45,300 bases of DNA from Eggerthella sp. CAG:209. Its GTDB lineage: Bacteria > Actinomycetota > Coriobacteriia > Coriobacteriales > Eggerthellaceae. The notes under the pieces are model-generated. The model did not search any database. It worked only from the letters and a program-made list of their open reading frames with translations, and was not told the origin of the DNA. This document shows positions 32,973 to 42,097 of the stretch, one piece after another. The stretch spans positions 79,981-125,280 of the forward strand of contig FR884640.1 in the NCBI GenBank assembly GCA_000436075.1, written 5' to 3'. Each line of letters starts with the position of its first letter. The stretch's first letter is position 1. Made by a program: the position numbers and the translations under genes.

Positions 32973-34184
32973 ATGCTGACGCTAAGCACATTCGAAGAAG
33001 CTGCCAAAAAGGTTAAAGAAGTCACTCAAGAAACAAAACTGATTTATAGCCCTAACTTCAGCAAGGAAACTGGCAACGAGGTTTACCTCAAGCCTGAAAA
33101 CATGCAGCGTACGGGCGCTTACAAGGTACGTGGAGCTTATTACAAAATCAGCACACTCACCGATGATGAGCGTCAGCGAGGTTTAATCACCGCTTCGGCG
33201 GGAAACCATGCACAAGGCGTCGCCTATGCCGCCAGCAAATACGGAGTTAATGCAACTATTGTAATGCCCACCACAACGCCCCTCATCAAGGTTGAGCGCA
33301 CAAAGGAACTGGGTGCTGAGGTTATTCTTGCAGGCGATGTGTACGATGAATCGTATGCTCATGCCATGGAAGTTGCCGAAGAACGAGGGTTAACGTTCAT
33401 CCACCCCTTCAATGATCCCATTGTGGCAGCAGGCCAAGGCTCGATTACCATGGAAATCGTACAGGAGCTTCCTCTTGTAGACGCTATCCTGGTGCCAATC
33501 GGAGGCGGCGGACTCGCAACAGGCGTCTCCACTTTGGCGAAAATGCTCAATCCACGAATCAAAGTTATCGGCGTTGAGCCCGAAGGGGCAGCTTGCATGA
33601 AAGCTTCACTTGAAGCGGGTCATGTGGTAAAACTCCCCCGCGTTAGCACTATCGCTGACGGTACTGCTGTGCAGGAACCAGGTGACCAAATCTTCCCCTA
33701 CATACAGGAAAACCTCGATGAAATCATCACCATCAAAGATGACGAACTTATCGTTGCGTTCCTTGACATGGTAGAAAACCATAAAATGATTGTCGAAAAC
33801 TCCGGCTTGCTGACTGTTGCTGCATTAAAACATCTTGATTTTGAGGGTCAAAAAGTTGTTTCCATTCTTTCTGGTGGCAACATGGACGTAATTACTATGG
33901 CTTCCGTGGTACAGCATGGCCTGATTCGGCGCGACCGCATCTTCACTGTTTCCGTGCTGCTCCCCGACCGCCCCGGCGAATTGGTGCGTGTTGCGCAAAC
34001 CATAGCCGACTGCAACGGTAATGTTGTACGCCTCGATCATAACCAGTTTGTTACCGCAAACCGCAACGCTGCCGTAGAGCTACGTGTGACTATCGAAGCA
34101 TTTGGTAGTGAACACAAGCAGCGAATTGTCAAGGCACTTGAAGACAACGGTTTCCGCCCCAAGCTCATTCAAGTTCATCTGTAA
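32973..34184 (+). CDS. ilvA: Threonine ammonia-lyase (biosynthetic/catabolic) with ACT domain
   Basis: PLP enzyme converting threonine to 2-oxobutyrate. The PLP lysine is Lys51 in GAYKVRGAYYK, the phosphate loop is PIGGGGLATG, and a C-terminal ACT-like domain starts near residue 325 (IFTVSVLLPDRPGELVRVAQ). At 403 aa it is the short form with one ACT domain, like the TdcB/IlvA type of anaerobes. The frame is open to 32916, but the ATG at 32973 has AAAGGA seven bases before it and matches the family start. No other ilv genes are in the window. A strong hairpin follows. Confidence 0.92.
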   Translation: MLTLSTFEEAAKKVKEVTQETKLIYSPNFSKETGNEVYLKPENMQRTGAYKVRGAYYKISTLTDDERQRGLITASAGNHAQGVAYAASKYGVNATIVMPTTTPLIKVERTKELGAEVILAGDVYDESYAHAMEVAEERGLTFIHPFNDPIVAAGQGSITMEIVQELPLVDAILVPIGGGGLATGVSTLAKMLNPRIKVIGVEPEGAACMKASLEAGHVVKLPRVSTIADGTAVQEPGDQIFPYIQENLDEIITIKDDELIVAFLDMVENHKMIVENSGLLTVAALKHLDFEGQKVVSILSGGNMDVITMASVVQHGLIRRDRIFTVSVLLPDRPGELVRVAQTIADCNGNVVRLDHNQFVTANRNAAVELRVTIEAFGSEHKQRIVKALEDNGFRPKLIQVHL

Positions 34185-34222
34185 AAGCAAGCTTCAATAA
34201 CGTCAATACCCTTTAAGAAACG

Positions 34223-34263
34223 AAGGACCCTCCATTCTTATGCAAAGGAAATGGAGGGTCCTT
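34223..34263 (+). terminator. Terminator of ilvA
   Basis: Fourteen-base arms AAGGACCCTCCATT (34223-34236) and AATGGAGGGTCCTT (34250-34263) are perfectly complementary around 13 bases. The arms end in a short T run (CTTTAG). The gap continues to 34376 without a gene. Confidence 0.8.
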
Positions 34264-34376
34264 TAGCTTGAATCTGGTTTTAGTCCAGAAATCTCATCGA
34301 AAGAGAAATCCAAACACTTACACCTAATAGCGGAGTGAATCGAAACAGGAACGCAAAAGAAGCTCAAGCTGTACCG

Positions 34377-34787
34377 CTAGATCAAGATTCCGTTACAGTG
34401 ATCAATCTCATGTTGAATAATCTGAGCGGTAAATCCAGCAAAACGCTCCTTATGCTCAACAAAATCTCTATCGCGAAACTTAACAGTTATACGTTGATAA
34501 CGAAGAGCTTTTCTTGCACCTTCAAGGGATAAACAGCCTTCTTCGGCTTCATATTCACCTTCACTTTCAACTATTACAGGATTCAGCATCACACGATGCT
34601 TGCCCGAATCATCAAACACTATGATGCGTTTACGAACGCCTATCATATTCGCAGCCAAACCCACACATCGATCCCTATGGAACTCAAGCGTATCAAGCAA
34701 GTCGTCACAAACAGCGTCATCTGCGATCGAAGCGAGATCGGAAGATTGGGAAAGAAAAAACTCGTTTGTCATTATGGGTCGTATCAT
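34377..34787 (-). CDS. def: Peptide deformylase
   Basis: 136-aa Fe/Zn hydrolase removing the N-formyl group of nascent proteins. Motif 2 EGCLS (residues 83-87, metal ligand Cys85) and motif 3 QHEIDH (125-130, ligands His126 and His130, catalytic Glu127) are intact. Motif 1 reads CVGLAA instead of the usual GxGLAA, with Cys at the first Gly position. The enzyme ends six residues after HEIDH, without the extra C-terminal helix of E. coli type 1 enzymes. The frame is open to 34868, where it would overlap a well-supported small gene. The ATG at 34787 with AAAGG upstream is preferred. It is not next to fmt. Confidence 0.88.
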   Translation of the reverse strand: MIRPIMTNEFFLSQSSDLASIADDAVCDDLLDTLEFHRDRCVGLAANMIGVRKRIIVFDDSGKHRVMLNPVIVESEGEYEAEEGCLSLEGARKALRYQRITVKFRDRDFVEHKERFAGFTAQIIQHEIDHCNGILI

Positions 34788-34842
34788 GACATCAGACCTT
34801 TCTAACAACCCAGTTATACAAAGTGACTGCAAGAATGGGGGC

Positions 34843-34980
34843 TTATTTGGGCAAAACTTTCTTCGCAACGACGTAACCCAACGTCATATCGATAGCGAAC
34901 AACGTCAAATAAACGGTACAGCATAGCTTTGCGTGCTTCTTATAATTCCAGCTTTTGAAATAGTTGGTAACCTTATCCAC
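34843..34980 (-). CDS. Small single-helix membrane protein (45 aa)
   Basis: A 45-codon reading frame opens with GTG at 34980 and ends with TAA at 34843. Its ribosome site AGGAGG is perfect and eight bases upstream, which is among the best in the window. The product starts MDKVTNYFKSWNYKKHAK, a basic and aromatic leader, then a hydrophobic stretch LCCTVYLTLFAIDMTLGYVV and a short basic end AKKVLPK. One transmembrane helix is likely. It lies 44 bases after the helicase stop and 55 bases before def, all in the same orientation, so it may be the fourth gene of the defence operon or a separate short gene. No family was recognised. Confidence 0.65.
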   Translation of the reverse strand: MDKVTNYFKSWNYKKHAKLCCTVYLTLFAIDMTLGYVVAKKVLPK

Positions 34981-35024
34981 CGAGCGGCCCTCCTAAAATG
35001 GTTATCTCAAAACCATGATAACGA

Positions 35025-37421
35025 CTATTCCGACTTTACAATGCCTTGATGAGAAACGGAAGAAAGGCCGCACCACTGTCGCACCCTCAAAAGCATTCCC
35101 TCAACATCAAGCACCCCACACGCAAAGCCTTTTCGAATGAGCTCTTTCGGCAAAAGAAGATCATACTTTTCGAAATAAGGCACTTCCCCTTGATACAAGA
35201 GCTCCATTGGAGCAATAGGAATTTGTGCTTCTCGAGCCAATACCTCATAAAACTGCTTTTCTTCGGCATCCATACGAAACTGAAGATAATAAGGTTTGCA
35301 AGATTTCATTGAGCGCAAACCCAATGATTCACCGCATCGGAGTTTCAAAAAACGTTCCAATGCCATAAAAGCATAGCTTCCTAACCACGGAAACAGCGCC
35401 CAGGTATCACCGCCAAGATTAATAAGTGGCTTTTCGATAATCCCAGCATTTTTAGCGACTCTGCGAGCAAGAGAAAGGCGTGCTCTGGCATTAGTCATTA
35501 GATAAGGATAGTAATGAGATTCGCATAGAGCCAGTCGCATACGTTTCAGTATCTTGGTATTGATGTCACCTGCACATTCGCCAAAATAAGCAGGCACTTT
35601 GCCTTTCACTTTGCTCACATAAACCAAATGACGTTTTCGATCAATCTCTTCAACCAGCCAGACATGGCCAGCGATGGCCAAGCGTTCGCCGGGCGGTGGT
35701 GGCAATACAACCGTGCCCAATTCCTGCGATTCGCAACGTACGGAAAACTCTTCATCGTCTTGGAAAACGGCATAGAACTTGAATGAATTTGTTATACGTT
35801 CACCAGCCAAACCAACGATAAGCCCGCCAGCTTCTGTTGCCTGTATTTGATCGGTGCCTAAAAGATGTCGTAGCAGAACACGATAGTCATCAAGACTTAT
35901 TCGATGAAAATACGCCAACGACAATACGCGTTCAGCAAGCTGGGCTGGAGAAAGCTCACCGCAACTTGCCAGTGTAGACATGGTCTGATGGTACAGCAAA
36001 CTATAGGGCAGTCGATCTAGCCGAGGAGGCTCTACCCACTTTTCTTCGGTATATACTTGCACCAAAGCAATACCCTGTAACAATTTCCAAGGAATAGTGT
36101 CGGGCATAAGGCTACGAGGCTCGGGCTCTTCTTCACGCATAACAAACCACATCTCGGGAGGAAGATCGCGCCTACCGGTACGACCCATGCGTTGCAAAAA
36201 CGAAGAAACAGTAAAAGGGGCATCAACCTGAAATGCACGTTCAAGCTTCCCGATATCGATGCCAAGCTCCAAGGTTGCGGTTGTAACGGTAGTTAAGTTG
36301 AAGGAATCGTCCTTCATAAGCTCTTCTGCGGTTTCACGATACGTCGAAGACAGATTGCCATGATGAATAAGAAACCTGTCGGGCTCGTGCCTGAGCTCGC
36401 AATAGGAGCGTAACGAAGTAGTAATTCCCTCAGCTTCTTCACGGCTATTTGCAAATATTAAACATTTCTTACCGCGCGAATATTCAAAAAGATACCCGTA
36501 CCCTGGATCGGCAAAACGAGGGGCCACGTCAGAGGGGACATCAAGCGCGTGACTTTTTGAGCCATCTATGGGGAGAATTCGCCTACCCTGCCCATCGGAA
36601 GAATATTTTTCTCCCGTTTTTCCGGCAGTCGGCAATGCTCGTGACGCTACAGTTTCAACCCCTACCAACTCCACATCATCAGCATTTGCTACCGCGTAAT
36701 CCCGTTCGGGGGCCTGAGGACCAGTCGTATAAAAATGCTCCATGGAAATTCGCCAAGTACGTTTTGGTTCGTTAAACCGGGGAATGATTGTTGTGCGGTT
36801 AGTTCCCGCAGAAAGCAAAGCGCCTACAGTATTCGGATCTCCAATGGTGGCAGAAAGGCCAATTCGCCTTGGATTCGAGCCCGATAAACGAGAAAGGCGC
36901 TCTATCAGGCATAGCGTTTGCCCACCCCTGTCGCCGCGTAACAGAGAATGAACTTCATCGACCACGATATAACGCAGATCGGCAAACATCTTCCCAATCG
37001 CAGCATGCTTATGTATCAGCAAACTCTCCAAGGATTCTGGCGTGATCTGCAAAACCCCTGAAGGCTGCTTTGTTAATCGGGCCTTTTGGGAGGCTGATAC
37101 ATCACCATGCCATCGCCATATAGGTATATCAGTTTGCTCGCAAAGCTCACTTAAACGAGCAAACTGATCATTGATTAAGGCTTTTAAAGGAGCGATATAC
37201 AATGCGCCAATAGACAAAGGGGGATTTTCGTAAAACTCTGTAAGAATAGGAAAAAAGGCCGCCTCGGTTTTACCCGAAGCGGTAGAAGCGGTTAACAGCA
37301 CATTGCAGTCAGTATTAAACACCGCATCGGCTGCAGCTACCTGAATGCCACGCAAGCTTTCCCAATCATGAGCATAAATATAGTCCTGGATAAAAGGGGC
37401 AAATCTATCGAAAGCACTCAC
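35025..37421 (-). CDS. sngC: Lhr-like DEAD/DEAH-box helicase (Shango SngC-like / BrxHI-like)
   Basis: 798-aa superfamily 2 helicase. Motif I TASTASGKTEAAF (residues 45-57), motif II VVDEVHSLLRGDRG, motif III LSATIGD and motif VI QRMGRTGRR are complete. Motif II reads DEVH, as in Lhr and BREX BrxHI helicases. A roughly 60-residue polar insert (around EKYSSDGQGRR) separates the two RecA domains. The C-terminal 300 residues resemble the Lhr/BrxHI helicase-associated region. It starts with GTG at 37421, twelve bases after the ATPase stop. In Shango systems a DEAH-family helicase is the nucleic acid-processing component. The gene letter follows published naming from memory. Confidence 0.85.
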   Translation of the reverse strand: MSAFDRFAPFIQDYIYAHDWESLRGIQVAAADAVFNTDCNVLLTASTASGKTEAAFFPILTEFYENPPLSIGALYIAPLKALINDQFARLSELCEQTDIPIWRWHGDVSASQKARLTKQPSGVLQITPESLESLLIHKHAAIGKMFADLRYIVVDEVHSLLRGDRGGQTLCLIERLSRLSGSNPRRIGLSATIGDPNTVGALLSAGTNRTTIIPRFNEPKRTWRISMEHFYTTGPQAPERDYAVANADDVELVGVETVASRALPTAGKTGEKYSSDGQGRRILPIDGSKSHALDVPSDVAPRFADPGYGYLFEYSRGKKCLIFANSREEAEGITTSLRSYCELRHEPDRFLIHHGNLSSTYRETAEELMKDDSFNLTTVTTATLELGIDIGKLERAFQVDAPFTVSSFLQRMGRTGRRDLPPEMWFVMREEEPEPRSLMPDTIPWKLLQGIALVQVYTEEKWVEPPRLDRLPYSLLYHQTMSTLASCGELSPAQLAERVLSLAYFHRISLDDYRVLLRHLLGTDQIQATEAGGLIVGLAGERITNSFKFYAVFQDDEEFSVRCESQELGTVVLPPPPGERLAIAGHVWLVEEIDRKRHLVYVSKVKGKVPAYFGECAGDINTKILKRMRLALCESHYYPYLMTNARARLSLARRVAKNAGIIEKPLINLGGDTWALFPWLGSYAFMALERFLKLRCGESLGLRSMKSCKPYYLQFRMDAEEKQFYEVLAREAQIPIAPMELLYQGEVPYFEKYDLLLPKELIRKGFACGVLDVEGMLLRVRQWCGLSSVSHQGIVKSE

Positions 37422-37433
37422 AGTATTCCATCC

Positions 37434-38759
37434 CTAGATTTTGAACTCCGCATACAAGGGCGCTACTTCCTGTTCTTGCAAAGCTGGTTTAGCAAACGAA
37501 AAATCTCTTGAACCCAAAAGCGATGAAACTGAAGCGTCAGGATTCTGATACACAATATCTAGCAGTTCAATGAAATCGCGAATTACCTCACGCGGGGTTA
37601 GATGGGAATCCGAGCCGACACGACCAAATTCAATCTGTAAGAAAGATACAAGATCATCTTCCGTCAATGAACGCTGATACTCAAAGTAGCCTGCATGTAT
37701 GTCGGCAAGCTTTTCTATCAAAACCAACAGCTCTTCATAGGTTAGAGGATTCAGGCGTATAACAGGAGCAAGCATATCGGAAAGCCCCTCACTGGCGAAA
37801 CGACCTTGGGTCAATCGACTCCGAAGAGCCTCATAGCTGTATACCCCCCTTCTGCGATCCTCAATCGACTGAGGGGTACCACCCATAATAATGCCCAAAT
37901 GATGCGCTTTACCCTGCAGCGTGTCATTGTACATAGTCAAGATCTTCTCATAATTGTTTTGGCGAGTAACCGAATTGGGTATTTTGTAAAGGTTTACCAA
38001 TTCATCAATCATTACAACCAAGCCCTTATAGCCTGCTCCTGTCAAGAACTCAGCCAACAACTTCAGATAGTCGTACCATGAATCGTCTGCAATACAAGCA
38101 TTAACGCCAAGCTCTCTGCGCGCTTCCGTTTTGGTGCGATATTCACCACGGAGCCATTTCACAACGCAAGCCTTAGCCTCCATATCCTCTTCTGCGAACG
38201 CAAATGCATATATTTTAAGCACAGCAGAAAAATCGTACCCATGCACCAATTCACAAAGAGGTTCCAAAAAAGCCTCTAAGACGCTGTGAAACGCCTGATC
38301 ATATACCGTTCCTGAAGAGCTGCCGCATTCTTCGGCGGCTTTACGTTGAATGTTTATCACCCAGCGATCGAGAACTAAAGCCAGGGCTCCACCTTCAGGA
38401 CGTGTTTTGGTAGAAAGGTTGCGAATAAGCTCGCGGTATGTAGAAAGACCTTGACCCTGGCCTCCCTGCAAACGACGCTCAGGCGACAGATCGGCATCGG
38501 CAACAACAAAATTCTCACCCATAGAATGAGTTCTAATGGTTTGAATTAGAAAGCTCTTTCCGGAACCATAACGTCCAACAAGAAAGCGAAAGGAAGCTCC
38601 ACCATCCGCAATCAGGTCAAGATCATGAAGAAGAGCCTGAATTTCAACCTCACGGCCTACGGTAATATATGGCAGACCGATTCGAGGAACAACACCACCT
38701 TTAAGTGAATTGAGAATAACAGCTGCAATGCGGCGCGGAACTTTTACTTCTTTGCTCAT
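37434..38759 (-). CDS. sngB: BrxD-like P-loop ATPase (DUF2791; Shango SngB-like)
   Basis: 441-aa AAA-type ATPase. Walker A is VGRYGSGKS (residues 61-69) and Walker B is LVVMIDEL (247-254). The overall layout, with an N-terminal IGLPYITVGREVEI, STYRELIRNLS, the long helical middle, a central LGIIMGGTPQSIEDRRRGVY and a C-terminal TPREVIRDFIELLD, matches the BREX BrxD/DUF2791 family. The ATG overlaps the stop of the TerB-domain gene by four bases, so the two are translationally coupled. Its ATPase activity probably remodels DNA or the partner complex. The role in defence is inferred from the gene set. Confidence 0.85.
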   Translation of the reverse strand: MSKEVKVPRRIAAVILNSLKGGVVPRIGLPYITVGREVEIQALLHDLDLIADGGASFRFLVGRYGSGKSFLIQTIRTHSMGENFVVADADLSPERRLQGGQGQGLSTYRELIRNLSTKTRPEGGALALVLDRWVINIQRKAAEECGSSSGTVYDQAFHSVLEAFLEPLCELVHGYDFSAVLKIYAFAFAEEDMEAKACVVKWLRGEYRTKTEARRELGVNACIADDSWYDYLKLLAEFLTGAGYKGLVVMIDELVNLYKIPNSVTRQNNYEKILTMYNDTLQGKAHHLGIIMGGTPQSIEDRRRGVYSYEALRSRLTQGRFASEGLSDMLAPVIRLNPLTYEELLVLIEKLADIHAGYFEYQRSLTEDDLVSFLQIEFGRVGSDSHLTPREVIRDFIELLDIVYQNPDASVSSLLGSRDFSFAKPALQEQEVAPLYAEFKI

Positions 38760-40429
38760 AGCCCTAAGGCCCCTTTCAAGTCATCTCGATAATCCTCGAT
38801 TACCACTGGACCGTTATCGGCGTACTCTATGGCAATATCACCAAGCAATTCAAATAGCTTTTCGTTGATAGAATCAACAATAATATCCTCGGACTCTACA
38901 GGCGAGGGACATTCAACACGCTTATCAGCATCGATCAAAACGCGCAGAAAAGATAATTCAGTAGAGGAAAGGCCATACGGCAAGTTGCAGGAAGATACCG
39001 TTTCGTCGGCGACCACACGCAAAGCAGGATTCTGGCGAATGACCGGAACGACGTCGGCGCTGAAGGCTTCCGTGATGATGGTGTCTTCGAAATCGTTTTC
39101 CTTCACGGACTCGCTTTGCTCTAAGCTACGATCCTCTTGTCTGGACAAGAACAGCTCGCCTTTATCTAAGCGATCGCTGTCAAATCGTTCTTCTTCAATG
39201 AGAAGCTGATCACGCGTAACAGCAGAACGGCTCCTAATACCAGCAAGTTGAGATCGGTCGATCGAAACCAATCTTGATTCTGCCTTATGACGAGATGTAA
39301 GCCATGCCGAGATATTTGCATTGACGATTTTCAAAAGATATTTTGGGAGTTCGTACTCTTTGATTGGATGGCCATAGTCGATAGACAATCGCATAAGGCG
39401 ATCGATCGTTGCAAGCATTGACCCCAATTCTGAGTTACGGTCGGCAGTACGGTAATTACGTAATCCCGACCAGCGCCCATTTCTGCAAGAGTAAGCATGG
39501 ACATCGTTTACCCGATACAAGCAATCACTGTGCATTTCGGATTCATAAAACACAGCTGCGGGGAACATCACATGCGACGAAACACTGCGAGACCCGAACC
39601 AAGAATCCACCAAGCCCTTTTTTCTGCGCTTAGCGCAATGAAGGCACAGATCGAAAAAACAATCACATACAACTCGAAGTAACTCTTCATGGTGATCCCG
39701 GGCAAAGCACGACTTGTCGATGCGATAAGAAGAAAGACGGCACAGAGCGTCAAACAGCTCTTCCTCGGACAATTGATTCTGAGCAGGGGTTCCTGCAACG
39801 CTTTCAGCGCGTTGCGCAACAATCAAAGCCAGCTCAAATGAAGTATCCACAATGCTTTCAATAAGAGCAGGAGAAAGATCATGATATATGACAAAGTCGC
39901 GTAGCCAAGATTTAACGTAACGATCGATCTCAGGATCAAGTTCACGATATTTTATCCAGAAAGCATAAAGAAGATCGAAACATTCTTGGGGCGTTGAAGC
40001 CCCTACGCAGTTTATGAGTTCATATATATACACAAACGCAAATGAAAGCGAAGTCTTTTCTATCTGGCCTTTTCGAACATGGGTACGCCACGAAAAATAG
40101 CCTCGCAATTGAGAATCGTTCATCATGGAATAAGTTGGGTAGTAACGCTCAAATGAACCGTTAAAAGGGAAATCGTCCTCCCAGCTTTCCATAAAACGAG
40201 CCTGCAAGACAAACAGCTCTGTCTCGGAAGGCCTACGGTAATCAAAGCCATCGTAAACCGGTCTCGCGAGCGCCTTCATGTCGCGATAGCGCTGAGGAAG
40301 ATAGTTCTTCATCTGAGATCCAGTGCGCAATATCGGCTCATCTTCGTACATCTTTCCTGAAAAAGCACGGCTATTAGCAAGGCGAGGATCGGACAAAATG
40401 CTATCGATAAGCTTATGAACGTCCGTCAT
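38756..40429 (-). CDS. sngA: TerB-N/TerB-C domain protein (Shango SngA-like)
   Basis: 557-aa protein. Residues about 60-220 form a TerB-N type domain (RGYFSWRTHVRKGQ and FVYIYELINCVGA) and the C-terminal part a TerB-C domain (IIVDSINEKLFELLGDIAIE with VVIEDYRDDLKGALG). The middle is helical, with an acidic low-complexity stretch near 420-440. TerB domains belong to tellurite/stress systems and are linked with phage defence. The start is clear: GGAGG five bases before the ATG at 40429. First gene of the island, with a strong terminator upstream and a candidate operator before it. Cysteines around LHCAKRRKKG could bind metal, but no full site is visible. Confidence 0.85.
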   Translation of the reverse strand: MTDVHKLIDSILSDPRLANSRAFSGKMYEDEPILRTGSQMKNYLPQRYRDMKALARPVYDGFDYRRPSETELFVLQARFMESWEDDFPFNGSFERYYPTYSMMNDSQLRGYFSWRTHVRKGQIEKTSLSFAFVYIYELINCVGASTPQECFDLLYAFWIKYRELDPEIDRYVKSWLRDFVIYHDLSPALIESIVDTSFELALIVAQRAESVAGTPAQNQLSEEELFDALCRLSSYRIDKSCFARDHHEELLRVVCDCFFDLCLHCAKRRKKGLVDSWFGSRSVSSHVMFPAAVFYESEMHSDCLYRVNDVHAYSCRNGRWSGLRNYRTADRNSELGSMLATIDRLMRLSIDYGHPIKEYELPKYLLKIVNANISAWLTSRHKAESRLVSIDRSQLAGIRSRSAVTRDQLLIEEERFDSDRLDKGELFLSRQEDRSLEQSESVKENDFEDTIITEAFSADVVPVIRQNPALRVVADETVSSCNLPYGLSSTELSFLRVLIDADKRVECPSPVESEDIIVDSINEKLFELLGDIAIEYADNGPVVIEDYRDDLKGALGL

Positions 40430-40461
40430 TGCGCCTCCCTACCTTGGCTCTTCGACTAGAC

Positions 40462-40489
40462 ATAATATCACGATAAACAAACATTTGTT
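40462..40489 (-). promoter_or_regulatory. Candidate promoter/operator of the defence island
   Basis: On the minus strand a TATTAT -10-like box (40462-40467) lies 33 bases before the TerB gene. Just upstream is a perfect palindrome AACAAA-CA-TTTGTT (40476-40489 on the plus strand), within the expected spacer and -35 area. No good -35 is seen. A repressor site is plausible for a defence operon. Confidence 0.35.
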
Positions 40490-40510
40490 CGCTTATACAA
40501 AGCCTTATAT

Positions 40511-40541
40511 AAAAAAGGAGCCGGAAGACGGCTCCTTTTTT
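40511..40541 (-). terminator. Terminator after the symporter gene
   Basis: Thirteen-base arms AAAAAAGGAGCCG and CGGCTCCTTTTTT flank GAAGA. On the minus strand it is followed by a long U-tract, 16 bases after the symporter stop. It insulates the defence island from the symporter transcript and can work on both strands. Confidence 0.9.
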
Positions 40542-40556
40542 TGCACTGGACGAAAT

Positions 40557-42071
40557 CTACTTTAGGCCTGCGAAATCCATATCTACCGACTCTTCCAAAT
40601 ATTCTTTCATCGGGCCAGAGCCAAAGTCTTTAAGATGCTCTTCATGCCAGCAATCTGTTTCGGGAAGTCCAGGAATAGAAGAGGCAAGGAACACGGGATC
40701 GAGTCCTCTGTTCCTCTGCTTCGAATAATCGTCAAGAGCAAGAAGTGCCCATTTACCCAAAATCAGAATTGCAATGAGGTTAACAATGGCCATAAAGCCC
40801 ATAAATATGTCAGCCAGATTCCATGCAAGATCAAAGCTGTTAACAGCTCCGTACAAAATCGCAGCAAGGCAGGCAATTCGGAATGCGAACAGTCCCTTTT
40901 TGCTCTCTGGGAAAATGAAACGGAAATTGCTTTCCGCATAAAAATAGTTGCCAATAAGGCTTGAGTAAGCGAATGCAAAGATCGCAAAAGTAATGAAATG
41001 GATTCCAGCTACGCCCACGGAATTGTTAACGGCCATCTGGATAAGGGGCATGCCATTGAGGCCTACGGCAACAGCAGGATCCTGAACATAGAAAATCAAA
41101 ACCATAATTGCAGAACAAGTGCAAATCAAAATAGTGTCAATGTACACAGAGAGGCTCTGTACAAGACCCTGTTTAACAGGATGAGAAACACTAGCAGTTG
41201 CTGCGGCATTAGGAGCAGAACCCATACCAGCTTCGTTTGAATACAAGCCGCGCTTGATTCCAAGCATAACTACCGAACCGGCAAAACCTCCAAATATCGA
41301 TTCAAAATCAAAGGCAGATTCAAACAACACCGCAAAAGCAGCTGGAAGCCAAGCAATATTACTAATGGTGGTTCACAGTGCAATAGCTATATAAGCAAGT
41401 GCCATGACAGGAACAACAATAGAAGTAATTACGCTAATACGCTTTTGGCCACCAAAGATCACGGTTGCAGTCATGAGGACCAAAAGAAGACCCACGATCA
41501 TAGCCAAACCGTTTTCGTTATAGTCGGGAACGTAATACTCAAGAGCACTGCAGGCATTGTAAGCCTGAAGGCCGTTGAAGCCAAAGGCATAGCAGAGGAT
41601 CAGAAGTACAGCAAATAGAATGCCTAGCCAACGATGGCCAAGAGCCTTTTCGATGTAATAAGCAGGACCGCCGCGAAATTCGCCTTCCTTACCTCGTATT
41701 TTCCAAATTTGCGCCAAGGTAGATTCGATAAATGCGGAGGCGGCACCTACGATAGCCATGAGCCACATCCAGAAAACTGCGCCCGGACCGCCCAAGGCAA
41801 TTGCGGTAGCAACGCCCGCGATATTTCCAGTGCCAACACGGCTCGCGGTAGAAACCATAAGCGCTTGAAAAGAAGAAATGGACTTTTCACCATCGACATG
41901 CTTCTTTTCCGTAACCTGCCTAAACATGTCTTTCAAGTAACGAATTTGCACGCACTTGGTTCGGATCGTGAAATAAACACCGGTAACGACAAGCAAAATG
42001 AGCAGAATATAGGTGTACATAAAGCCATCGATATTTCCCGTTAACTCGATAAGCCACTCATTAATGTCCAT
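40557..42071 (-). pseudogene. Sodium:alanine symporter (AgcS/DagA family), interrupted by in-frame TGA
   Basis: The frame from 42071 to 40557 encodes a 504-aa sodium-coupled alanine/glycine symporter, uninterrupted except for one TGA at codon 233 (41373-41375). Upstream: VSTASRVGTGNIAGVATAI, GGPAYYIEKALGHRW and about six helices. Downstream, in the same frame: SNIAWLPAAF, IKRGLYSNEAGMGSAPNAAA and five more helices. The TGA sits where TGG (Trp) would fit, between IAIAL and TTISN. TGA is used as an ordinary stop elsewhere here (iorA, the TerB-domain gene). Either the gene was lately inactivated by one G-to-A change or the read is wrong. The 257-aa rear part could start at a GTG but lacks half the fold. 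Confidence 0.8.
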
Positions 42072-42097
42072 GTAATCCCCGTTCTAACGTAAAGAAA

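Noticed and set aside
34843..40429. BREX type 2 locus
   Set aside because: BrxD- and BrxHI-like genes are present, but no pglX, pglZ, pglW or brxC/pglY. The TerB partner fits Shango instead.
41373..41375. TGA of the symporter as a selenocysteine codon
   Set aside because: No SECIS-like hairpin with the expected position follows, the family has no selenocysteine at this site, and a Trp codon one base away explains it.
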